DNA of 64,000 nucleotides, from NCBI GenBank assembly GCA_000827325.1, contig KN832875.1, forward strand, positions 1,674,001 through 1,738,000, written 5' to 3'. Positions 55,262-64,000 of this stretch are shown piece after piece. The position numbers and the translations under genes are program-made. The stretch's first letter is position 1; every line of letters begins with the position of its first letter. Below the pieces are notes generated by a model. It was not told where the DNA came from, did no database searches, and saw nothing but the letters and a program-made list of their open reading frames with translations. This stretch comes from Oidiodendron maius Zn. Its lineage: Eukaryota > Ascomycota > Leotiomycetes > Myxotrichaceae.

Positions 55262-57038
55262 CTCCCTTGCCGCCACACTGTTCCAAATTGGGGATTCGTA
55301 GCGATGCTCGCGGAGAGGCTGGCCAAGTAGCTAAGGCTGTGAAAGCTTCTGGAAGACTTGCTAGTAGCAGATTGGCTGGGCATAGATCCCAATACTGAAT
55401 TCTTCTCAGCTCGGGCTAGCCATATATCTACAGGGGAAGCTGTAGAAGGTGGAGTAACTTACAAAGCCACCGAGATTGGCGGAAATTCTTATCGTAATCT
55501 TTATTTCCGATCAGTCTAGAAAGCTCACTTCCCACTCCTGAAAAGTGTCCGGATGTCTCAAGATGGAAAGACTGTGTACCTCGTAAGCGGCGACGTTCGT
55601 TTGGTAGAGTGACGTATGAGCCACACCAAAGGAGTAGCAATTCTCCCTGGACTGGCCAATGTAATTAATGCTTGCCAGCAACTACACAATCTCACGGTTG
55701 AAAATACAAGTCATATTTATTCCCACGGCTCTTGTACCTTCCCGGGTCTACACTGGCGGTCGTCATGTGCCGACTCCACATCGGCACCAAACATACCGAG
55801 ACTCCACCAAACCACCATTGGATGGATACTCGATAGCAGGAGGCTCTGTATCATCTAATATAAATGCTGAGTGCGTACTTGCACAGAGGGCTCTTGCACA
55901 ATTGACCCGGCATAGGATCTCTACTGACCAGTGTTCCGAGAGCAAGCATGGGCAAGTTTGAGCGCAGCCCCAGTTATACATATGCCCATAGAGCATCGAT
56001 CCAACGAGCTGGGATAAATGATGGAGTGGGATATAGCATGTGGTAGTTGACCTTATCTCCCAAATTCAAATCGCTGCGCGAGTCCGGGAGTGCGCAGCTT
56101 TTTCGTTGAAAGATTTTGTGACAACTCAAATCACGGAAATGGCAATTTCAAATCAAATTTGGCCGCAGAAGCGGCAACCTGCTCGCAGAATCGATCCTGC
56201 GACGTTATGCCGATGGCAGCAGCAGTATATGACAGTTTTTCATAACGGGCCCTGCAATTTCAAACATATGACTTGTGCAGGTCTCCACATTTTGTTGCAG
56301 ACCGATGCTGCATTATGAGAGCGGACGATTCCGTCGGACCATCGCATCTTCTAGTTAAGCCCGATGGCTTTCAATCGCGGTGTTGGAGCTTGGAGCATTG
56401 CTGTCCGTGACACCTGACCACTGAACTGTTGTTCTTCCGCATGTTACACAGGCAGAGGTCACGGGCGCCTCGGCCAGCGGGTGAAAACGCATGATGATCT
56501 GAGCCGAGCGGCATGTTTGGTAGCCCTCCAGCAAATGCTTTGTACGACTTCAGTTTCCGCCGCAAGGATGAAAGCCAAGCCGTGCACCGAGGTACACAGG
56601 AACTGTACATACGGTGACACAGGCAGACGCTGTGCAACTACCCTGACCGGGGTAGGCCCGCCTTGCAATGTACAGGATCGTACAGCACAATTAGACGCTT
56701 TATCTGAATGCACATCATCTGTGTTTCACAGATCACTGGTGTAACCCAACAGGCCAAGGTACCATCAGTTGCACAGCTGTGACGGATTCAGGAGTAAGAG
56801 CCCTGGAAAATAGAGGCACTGCGAGCACTGGCTTCGTATGGAACCGCAACACAAATTTCACTCAGAACAAGGACCGAGGCTTTCTTTGGATATGCAAGGT
56901 CTTTTATTCTTTCTCGCTCCACCTAGGCACCCACCGAGGCACCACCGATGCCCTCAGCGGATTCTTTCTCGACGAAAACAGCCTGGCCCCAGAACTCCTC
57001 CGCTATGCATATCAGAAATGCAAATGCTCACTGTGTGC

Positions 57039-57699
57039 TTACGTTGCCGTAGTTGTTTCTGGAGGGGTAATGTACACCTTCAGTGCGCTGGTAACATTCC
57101 CATCGTGAGCCTTCAATAATTCCGTGGCTTTGATCTTTGACAATTCGAGCTCGTCCACCTGAACACCTCTACATTAGCGTACATTCTCGGACCATAGCTA
57201 GTGATCCCATGTCAACTGTATACGGAAGTACAGTCCACGTGAAGGAAAGTGGTTGGTCAATCTTGGAGCTCGCGAGGCTGAGAGGGGGCTGGTATGGACA
57301 ATCCCTCTGCTCTCTGAAACTAACATTCCAATTGTAGAGGAATGGCTGCCGGTGCCGGCACGTAACATGTCATAAATGATAGAATGCAAGACATACCAGC
57401 AATGTAACGTCCGCCTGATCGACCTTAATCACCTTCTTTGGGGCCTGCTTATCGTCACCCTTCTTCGCCGCGGCGGCATTGGCAGCCCCAGCACCCGCAA
57501 GTCGGTCCATAGCCTTCCGGACAGCCTCCCGGTCGACATCTTTTGTCACGGTCGTATCGTCGTCTCGCGGAGTATCGAGGGAGGAGAGAGCTGCTGCAGC
57601 TTTGCGGTCCTCGGCTGATTTGGCAGCGACGGGGATCTCATCGTCAATGTCGCCGGTGGTGGCTCCCTCCACGATATTTGGTGGTTGGGTCTCGGCCAT
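57039..57699 (-). CDS. HYPK-like protein (UBA-like domain, NatA-associated chaperone)
   Basis: HYPK binds the NatA N-terminal acetyltransferase at the ribosome and modulates it. Two exons (57699-57397, 57158-57039) give 140 residues. The N-terminal half is acidic and disordered. A helical stretch (VDREAVRKAMDRL) follows, as in HYPK, then a Lys/Ala-rich linker. The C-terminal UBA-like domain (about 95-140) reads KVIKVDQADVTLLVDELELS, then IKATELLKAHDG and a final helix. The domain is split by a 238-bp intron, several times longer than the others here. The exon was found because the first exon lacks the second half of the domain. It is divergent from the DAHP synthase gene with 260 bp between start codons. 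Confidence 0.88.
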
Positions 57700-57959
57700 G
57701 TCGGATAGGTGGATGAGGCGATTGCAAGACTAAGAGAGAAGTTATATATCGTGGAGTGAAATATTGTAGAGTTGAAGAGCTGCTGCGATGCGAATTTCAA
57801 GGTGTCTTTGGTGGGGAGAAATTGTGTCGGCTTTGCCGGGTATCTGGCGAATCAGAGAGAGTGCTGGAGTCGGGAAATATTTCTTCCAAGAGCTTTCGAG
57901 TCACAACTCAATGCTGCTCTTTAGAGCAACCTCTCGGACATAAAACATCTCCATTCACT
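57700..57959. promoter_or_regulatory. Short bidirectional promoter, HYPK / DAHP synthase
   Basis: Only 260 bp separate the two start codons, so the promoters overlap or are shared. A TATATCG-type sequence lies near 57745. No other element is clear. Confidence 0.5.
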
Positions 57960-59499
57960 ATGGTAGACTCTTCAGCTTCAATTCTGGTGCAACGTGAAGT
58001 AGCCGCTGAAGCTACTTTTAATGGGAGCCAGAAACCCAAGCCGGAATCCTGGTCGCCAAGCTCCTGGACCGCCAAGCCTATCAAGCAAGATGCTATCTAC
58101 ACAGACAGGAAGAATGTCGAGAAGTCACTGGCCAAGCTCCAGCGTCTCCCCCCAATTGTTACCCCTAGCGAGATTGTGAAACTGAAAGACAGTTTGCGAG
58201 ATGTGGCATTAGGCAAGGCCTTCCTCCTCCAGGGTGGTGATTGTGCAGAACTCTTTGACTACTGTGAAGAGAATGCAATAGAGTCAAAGATCAAACTCTT
58301 GCTCCAGATGAGTTTGGTGCTGATCTGGGGCATCAATAAGCCTGTTGTCAGAATTGCCAGAATGGCAGGCCAGTATGCTAAACCCAGGTCAAGCCCCACC
58401 GAGATGGTTAATGGCAAGGAGATCTCGTCCTTCAGAGGAGATATTTTGAACGGTTATGATATTAACGAGAGAACATTGGACCCATCTAGACTGGTCAGGT
58501 AAATGCTCCTGAACTTCCGTAATTGGATTCGTACTGATAGCTGGCAGCGCCTACTTCCACTCTGCGGCCACGCTGAATTTTGTTCGGGCATCCCTCTCGT
58601 CTGGGATTGCAGATCTTCACCGCCCACTCGATTGGGGCCTAGGACATGTCCAAGATCCTGAGCTACAAGCAAAGTACTCCAGTATTGTTGCCTCCATTAC
58701 GGACTCCCTCCGCTTCATGCAGACTGTAGGGGCAGACACTGCCGGGCAATTACGCACGGTGGATCTGTTCACTAGCCATGAAGGCCTCCTCTTAGAGTAC
58801 GAGCAGAGCCTCACAAGGAGACTGAAGAGGCCAACCTCTGGGACCACGCCTCTCACACGTGGTCCTGCCGATGGCACGGCAGCAGCCGATGGCCAGGCGT
58901 ACTATAACACCTCTGCGCACTTCCTCTGGGTTGGGGATCGCACAAGGCAAATCGACGGCGCGCACATTGAGTACTTCCGGGGCATCGAGAATCCCATCGG
59001 TGTGAAAATCGGCCCAACAACCGCCTCCTCTGACATCCTGACCCTGCTGCGCACGCTCAATCCGTCTAGGGAGGTGGGTAAGATCACGCTCATAACTCGC
59101 TACGGTGCCTCGAAAGTGCGCGACCTTCTGCCCTCGCATATCCGCATCGTCGAGGGGAGCGAGTACACGCGCTGCGTTGTGTGGCAGTGCGATCCAATGC
59201 ATGGCAACACGCGCTCCACATCGACTGGCATCAAAACCAGGCAGTTCGCTGACATCTTCACTGAGCTGAGCGAGACCCTCGCCATCCACAAGGAGCAAGG
59301 AAGCTACCTCGGCGGCGTCCATCTCGAGCTAACCGGGGACGCGGTCACGGAATGCACGGGTGGCAGCGAGGGGTTGAAGGATGCCGATTTGTCGCTGAAC
59401 TACACCTCATTCTGCGATCCTAGACTCAATGAGAAGCAAGCTCTTGAGATGGCCTTCCTTATTGCTGGCCATTTTCGAGGCGAGAATTCGGAACCATAA
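57960..59499 (+). CDS. 3-deoxy-7-phosphoheptulonate (DAHP) synthase, class II
   Basis: The enzyme condenses phosphoenolpyruvate and erythrose 4-phosphate, the entry step of the shikimate pathway to aromatic amino acids. Two exons (57960-58498, 58548-59499) give 496 residues, the usual size for the class II (plant- and Mycobacterium-like) type. Motifs are SWTAKPIKQ at the start, LLQGGDCAE with the metal-binding Cys, RIARMAGQYAKPRS, the substrate loop HFLWVGDRTRQ..GAHIEYFRG, NPIGVKIGP, and WQCDPMHGNT, then GGVHLELTGD..TEC. It lacks the class I signature. Fungi commonly use class I isozymes for primary metabolism and may carry class II copies as well. The first Met opens MVDSSASIL, with no transit peptide. 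A TmpA-like gene lies convergently 315 bp downstream. Confidence 0.95.
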
Positions 59500-59814
59500 C
59501 TATATAGAGGCATGAAATAATAACGGCCCTGTAACCTATCATCCTCGGCATATTTGAAGTATTATCTCCGGCCCACGCCCACGCCAGAGGTTGATTTGAA
59601 AACTTTCTCTCGTATGAACACGTTAAATTTATCACCTCACTCACTTTGGATGTGTCAAATACAAGGCACTTGCAATTATCAGCAGGTAGGCCAAAGTTTG
59701 TATGTCGTACAATTCATATATCCATACGTATCAATTCTTCATAATCATGTACACATATCGCATAACAATTCGTGTCTCTTAAAAAGAATTCCCAAGCGCC
59801 GCTTCTAACCAAAT
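59500..59814. other. Intergenic between convergent genes
   Basis: 315 bp of AT-rich 3' flanking sequence between the DAHP synthase and TmpA-like genes. Nothing else seen. Confidence 0.55.
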
Positions 59815-61422
59815 CTATGAATCCCAGATTGGACCGAAGGCAGGAATGCCTCGGCTTTCCAGCCCATATACAACTTTTCGTGTCAGTTTCGGATTGCTAA
59901 TCACGAAGACAGCCTCGGCTTCCTCCTCTCTGTACATGGTATATGCCATTGTCACAATGTTTGGTCTGCCTTGCTTCCGCGTGTCCCAAATCACCGCGTT
60001 GGGATCGACATCCAAGACCGAGTTGACGATCTCCTCACCATATGTACGATAGGGATTCGGGGTACTCCAGATGACACGGCAGTAAGTTTGCGGAATGTCT
60101 TGCATCACCCCTAAACACGGCCCTATCCCGGAACCAGTGGTGACGATCACGACTCGACGGAATATTCGCGCCATGCAGAGTACGCCCGTTACCGGTATAC
60201 CCTTGATGTAGTAGTAGGGGTTCGGACTGGCAATCGTCTTCCTAGTCCAGTCACCGGCGTCAGATATCAAGACGCTGCCGCCAGACTTGCCGCCGTCTCG
60301 CGACGGGATACAGGCAAATGAGTGCCATTCCTTCAGAGGTGCATCTGAAATGCGGAGTCCGACGAATAGAGGCACAGGTTCATCAAAGTGCAGGCGAACA
60401 GCGTGATTGCTGAGCTTTTCAGCCCTGACTGGCAGTTTGTGGAAGCGCAGCCAGGGAAGGATGGCGTGTAGAGAGGACACAAGCAAGAGCCAGAAGGCAG
60501 GCAGCTTGATTAGAATTAAACCCAGGCGCTCAGCACCTGGATGTTGGGTTTGGATTCGCGCGAAGAGAACCAGTTCAACCCAGAAGAGCGCAAGTGAGAA
60601 CCAGCCGGCCCAGCGGTGGACGCTCTCAAAGGTATTGTGTGACATGAAACGGAACCGAGGATAGGCCGTTATGACTAGTGATAGTAATAGCACGAGGAGG
60701 ATGTAGGAAAAGGTCATCAGGCCAGCGTCCCGCGTTTGGCGGATGACGAACTCCCGAGTCAGGAATCCGGTGAGCAAGCAGAACCATATAACAGACGAGA
60801 ATGCTGCTCCAGAGTGGACGCCACCATACTCATACACCTTTGCCATAATACGACGCAGGCGGAGTGGGGCCGACAGAGGGACGATCCAGGTCAGCTTAAA
60901 GCAGGCATTGACTATATAGTCTTGCCGTATTAAGAGGGCGACCATGATGTTGGCGGATGCCGCAGTTGCAAAGTGCTCCAGAGGTGGTGACGAATACCAG
61001 TTCGAGTTGTGGGCGAGGAGGGCGGCTAGGCCAATCATATTTAGGATGAAGACCATGCTGAAGAGTCGACGGTAAACGCTGAGAAAGGTGTGTCTGGCAT
61101 GGCGAAGATATCGATGCTGTCTCTTCTCTGGCAGTTCTGGTGGGAGGCCCTTCTCCAGGTCGAACGTATTGCAACTGCTGAGAGAGAGGTGGTTGGCTTT
61201 GCGGTACGACTGCACTGTCGTCGTAATAGTAGAGTGGCTGTTCATCGGGGTGTGCTTGCTCTTGGGTGACGGCTCATCATTCACAGCAATGGTCGAGCAG
61301 CTCAAGGACATTGAGTGATGTTTGTGCTGTGACTGATCCAGTGGAACAAGGGAAGTGCCCAGGACCGTCTCTGTAGAGAGCGGCCTTGATACCGCCGGCT
61401 CTGGTTTTGTGATTGGCTCCAT
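59815..61422 (-). CDS. TmpA-like membrane flavoprotein (ferric-reductase-related)
   Basis: Uninterrupted frame of 535 residues. Residues 1-110 are cytosolic and Ser/Pro/His-rich. Then come five to six hydrophobic helices (about 120-335), including MVFILNMIGLAALLAH and FSYILLVLLLSLVITAY. The C-terminal ~200 residues resemble the FAD/NAD(P)H-binding part of ferredoxin-reductase-type oxidoreductases: HSFACIPS for the flavin region and VVIVTTGSGIGPCLG for the nucleotide loop, ending IPAFGPIWDS. In Aspergillus nidulans, TmpA of this family regulates conidiation. TmpL proteins carry an N-terminal AMP-binding domain fused to the same membrane and FAD parts. Family assignment is from memory. ATG at 61422 is the first true Met. 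The next gene rightward is divergent and encodes an AMP-binding ligase. Confidence 0.75.
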   Translation of the reverse strand: MEPITKPEPAVSRPLSTETVLGTSLVPLDQSQHKHHSMSLSCSTIAVNDEPSPKSKHTPMNSHSTITTTVQSYRKANHLSLSSCNTFDLEKGLPPELPEKRQHRYLRHARHTFLSVYRRLFSMVFILNMIGLAALLAHNSNWYSSPPLEHFATAASANIMVALLIRQDYIVNACFKLTWIVPLSAPLRLRRIMAKVYEYGGVHSGAAFSSVIWFCLLTGFLTREFVIRQTRDAGLMTFSYILLVLLLSLVITAYPRFRFMSHNTFESVHRWAGWFSLALFWVELVLFARIQTQHPGAERLGLILIKLPAFWLLLVSSLHAILPWLRFHKLPVRAEKLSNHAVRLHFDEPVPLFVGLRISDAPLKEWHSFACIPSRDGGKSGGSVLISDAGDWTRKTIASPNPYYYIKGIPVTGVLCMARIFRRVVIVTTGSGIGPCLGVMQDIPQTYCRVIWSTPNPYRTYGEEIVNSVLDVDPNAVIWDTRKQGRPNIVTMAYTMYREEEAEAVFVISNPKLTRKVVYGLESRGIPAFGPIWDS

Positions 61423-63579
61423 TCTCAATCAACAGCATCAAATGCAAGTAATATAGACAACAAATGTTACCGCCAGATATACATGGCCGTTGGGAAGTAA
61501 GGGATATGCTCAGTTCATAAGAGGACCAGGCATACCACCACCTCATATGGTAGCTACGAACGGGAGGCGCCGGACCTGCCGCGGGGCCATCACGTCGATT
61601 TTGCTAACATCACTCCCTTGCCTCGGCGAGAATAGACAAACTTTAAGCCAGGCATTACCGAGACCTGTACAGCAACGGTGGAATGCAAGCCGAGCGCAGG
61701 GAAGCTGCGTAGAGCAGATATCACGACCATTGGAGCAGGTGGGTTCGCAGTAGTACGCAGGTGGGCTTGTCACACCGCATGCTGGAGGGAACCATGACAC
61801 TTGTTGATCGCAGGGCACCACCTCTCCTGCACAGGATCTCACAACGTGTCCGGTGTCTCCTCACGGACGATGGCGCAGGATGATGCAGATGGCTCCACGG
61901 GCGACGAGATGTACGGTCTTTCTGTTACGAGGCAGAGATCCCGCCCGTCCGCACAATGGGACGCTAATGGCGCAAGACAGTTGGACCGCACCTGCTTGAT
62001 TGGAAGGATTGCACCGGAGCATAAGAGACGAGGCCTTGGCTAGAGCAGCGGCGTAGTGGGGTTCTTTTCCCACGTCTAAGGCATGTGGGAGAGACGCAAA
62101 GGGGAGCCAGCACCCAGAGGACCCATATCCGGCCGTGGGGATCTCCCCAGCTTAGGCTAGTTCGCCGATTTGCAGCCAAACTCGTACAGGACAGCACGAC
62201 GAGACCAGGATACCTGCGAACGGCCCTGGCTCCACTTCCTTACCGCTCCCGCGCGGGACTCTACCGGCGAACTAGGCCTGTGGTGTCGTATGCGGTGTCT
62301 TTCCCTGTCTGACCGCTGTGAGATAGATGAGCGAGACAGCGCGCGCGGCCTGACGGAGCCAGACGCACAGCAGGAATGCCGTCGCGAGAGCCGGCCTGTC
62401 GCGCTGCATCGAGAGCACAAGTACCAGAGATCGGTGGTACGTGATCGGGTTCGTTCGAGGCTCCAGAAAGATCCTCACTGATCAACACCATGCTCGGCCT
62501 AGCGCCCGGCGACGCTTGGGATCAACTTGAACACGCAAGACGTTCCCCGGCCCAGAGAATCGGGTTTCCCGGCTCGTATCTCGTTATCGTGATTGGCATG
62601 GTCACCGCCACCTCAACATCAGCCATCCCTCTCTCGTCCCGTCTACGCGGTCTCTTTTCAACGGCGACATGGGCCGGCCGCAATCACGTCGCACACAGAG
62701 TCGAGTTGAGCGAATGCCTTGTAGCAGAATCCGAGGGGTAATATGAAGGTGAGCAGCTAGACATGCCTGAAGTTTGCGCTGGTACCGGGCCCCGTAGCCG
62801 GAGACCCCTGCTGCGCTGTTAGGAAAAAAAAAAAAGAGTTTCGTCGCCGGTGGCTGGGGATTCCGGGCGAAGCGAACAGAGGAACAGAAAACCACAGTGC
62901 AGATGCACGCCCGATCAACGGAACCCCACTCTGGTTACAGTAGAGCTTGGTGATATTGGTTTTTAGTCACAGCACCAGTAGGATAGTACCGCTCTAGAAG
63001 TCGCACATGGTAGCAGAGCGACGGATCTGGACAGGCTGCGGACGCCGAAGCTGGCATCCGCCGCCGGTTAGGGAAGAGGAAGTCTTTCCTTGCCTCTCGC
63101 CCCCGCCCACAGGGTTATCTGGCATGCAGCTGTTAGTTGATCTTGCAACACCTTCACCGTTGACCAGCCAGATTTCTGGGAGCGACCCCTCCTGCCGACC
63201 GGTCTGCATTCCTGCGGAGCGGGGTCACAATGCGCGCAGGGAACGATCATGCCCTCGAGCTCGTGGATGCGATGGACGTCCGGCTCCCTCTGAGAAACGG
63301 CGATGACCCCCCGGCGGGTTGCGCCGAGGTGAGGACCAGCCTCGATGCCGAATCACGGCTGGGCGCGAGATTGTCAATCATGTACTTAATCATGTTGCGA
63401 CGGGAGGAGGAATGGGAGCGAGAAAGCTGAGACCGACTCACTCTGGCGATTTGTCGCATGTGCCCTGCCATGGTCCCTTCCTTGATAGGTTTGTAGTGGC
63501 TATATTTGAAGGTGCTCTTGGACATTCGGCGCCATATCATCTTCATACCTAGGAATTTCTCCCCCCAAGCCCGTTGATA
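61423..63579. promoter_or_regulatory. Divergent intergenic between TmpA-like and AMP-ligase genes
   Basis: 2.2 kb with a run of 12 A (62824-62835) and otherwise GC-moderate sequence. ORFs of up to 159 codons on both strands overlap each other and show no motif. It probably holds the promoters and leaders of both genes. Confidence 0.5.
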
Positions 63580-64000
63580 ATGGACATCGTCTCGTGGAGT
63601 TTCGGAAACGAGGGATACCCTCAGGACCAGCCCGTATGTGTGACAAGAACGAGCCACAACGAATTGAACAGGACTGATCCGTGCAGCTATATATTGATTC
63701 GACCGACATATCTCGTTCTCTCTCAACCACAGATGTTCGGACGCAGGTTCGACAGCTTGTTGGCGGGCTCCAGAGCCATGGCCTTAAAAAGGGCGACTGT
63801 GTCTGCGTCGTGAGCTTCAACGACGTATGTTTTGCAACTTCAATTTCTTCACTTTTCGTCTCGCTCATGAGTTGCAGATCCACTACACAAGTCTCTTTCT
63901 CGGGGTCATCGGCTCGGGAGGCTGCTTCACTGGCGCAAATCCGGGTTACACGGCTCATGAGCTCACCCACCACCTTCGAATAACTCAAGCCAAATTCCTC
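63580..64000 (+). CDS. AMP-binding acyl-CoA synthetase, 4-coumarate:CoA ligase-like (N-terminal part, cut by window end)
   Basis: Adenylate-forming ligases activate a carboxylic acid as acyl-AMP and then pass it to CoA. Three exons are seen: 63580-63633, 63687-63824 and 63878 to the edge, with introns of 53 bp each, in frame to the last base. The visible N-terminal domain has the usual features: DIVSWSFGN, LYIDSTDISRSLSTTDV, GLKKGDCVCVVSFNDIHY, then LGVIGSGGCFTGANPGYTA and HELTHHLRITQAKFL. The ATP-binding P-loop motif lies beyond the window. An in-frame TAG 33 nt upstream makes 63580 the first available Met, although related proteins are a little longer at the N-terminus, so a further upstream exon is possible. 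Confidence 0.85.

Larger units (their letters stand above)
53566..57038. other. Large gene-poor intergenic region with simple repeats
   Basis: 3.5 kb, the longest gap in the window. It begins with a GA-rich simple repeat (53598-53640, GGGAGA-type units) just upstream of the SDR gene. It continues with a doubled CAGCTCAGGTCC (about 53848-53871), a 9-bp repeat array (54046-54090) and a 13-G run (55249-55261). ORFs of up to 182 codons exist on both strands, but none shows a motif, a sensible splice pattern or normal codon use. Confidence 0.5.

Noticed and set aside
56779-57108. 109-codon ORF antisense to the second HYPK exon
   Set aside because: The opposite strand holds a recognisable HYPK UBA-like exon, so this is a shadow.
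62085-62491. Several overlapping ORFs of 68-103 codons between the TmpA-like and ligase genes
   Set aside because: All six frames are open by chance in GC-moderate DNA. Arg/Ser-rich translations show no family likeness.
1-64000. CRISPR arrays, rRNA genes or an intact transposon
   Set aside because: No regularly spaced repeats, no rRNA-like conserved blocks, and no transposase or reverse transcriptase motifs were seen. CRISPR arrays are also not expected in a fungal genome.

Overview
The window looks like nuclear DNA of a filamentous ascomycete (Pezizomycotina). Genes are split by short introns of mostly 44-90 bp with GT(A/G)AGT or GTTTG donors, CTAAC-like branch points and YAG acceptors. The products are fungal families: COX10, the Cet1-type RNA triphosphatase, RPN2, a GPI-anchored phospholipase B, Dfg5/Dcw1-type GH76, a LaeA-like methyltransferase and a TmpA-like membrane flavoprotein. 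I give no genus. All gene models come from reading the sequence and joining exons by splice signal, frame and family motifs. No search was run.

Layout. 0.4-9.5 kb is housekeeping: COX10 (-), CET1 (-) and RPN2 (+). 10-22 kb is mixed: an unrecognised small gene, a secreted GH79 enzyme, an AT-hook protein with a C-terminal membrane segment, a large AT-hook/BRCT protein and a phospholipase B. 22-32.6 kb holds a PPxY-bearing membrane protein, an amidase, a Glu/Ala/Pro-rich repeat protein, a single-pass membrane protein and a two-ORF Ser/Pro-rich locus. 33.7-44.1 kb holds a cell-wall GH76 enzyme, then a LaeA-like methyltransferase, a P450 and a short-chain dehydrogenase that could form a small metabolic group, then a protein kinase with HFD in place of HRD. 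46-53.6 kb holds a zinc-finger regulator, an AT-rich stretch that looks like a decayed (RIP-type) repeat, two small genes and a mitochondrial-looking SDR. 57-64 kb holds HYPK divergent from a class II DAHP synthase, then a TmpA-like flavoprotein divergent from an AMP-binding (4CL-like) gene that runs off the right edge.

How the genes relate. The housekeeping genes are independent of one another. Two places may be functional units: methyltransferase/P450/SDR at 36-42 kb, and DAHP synthase/TmpA-like/AMP-ligase at 58-64 kb. In the second, domains that some fungi fuse in one polypeptide (TmpL) sit as two divergent genes. Other points of note are two GC-AG introns, micro-exons of 25 and 26 nt, a gene whose two ORFs share a frame and are split by one TAA, and repeated TCACGTG sites in several intergenic regions. 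I found no tRNA, rRNA, CRISPR array or intact transposon.
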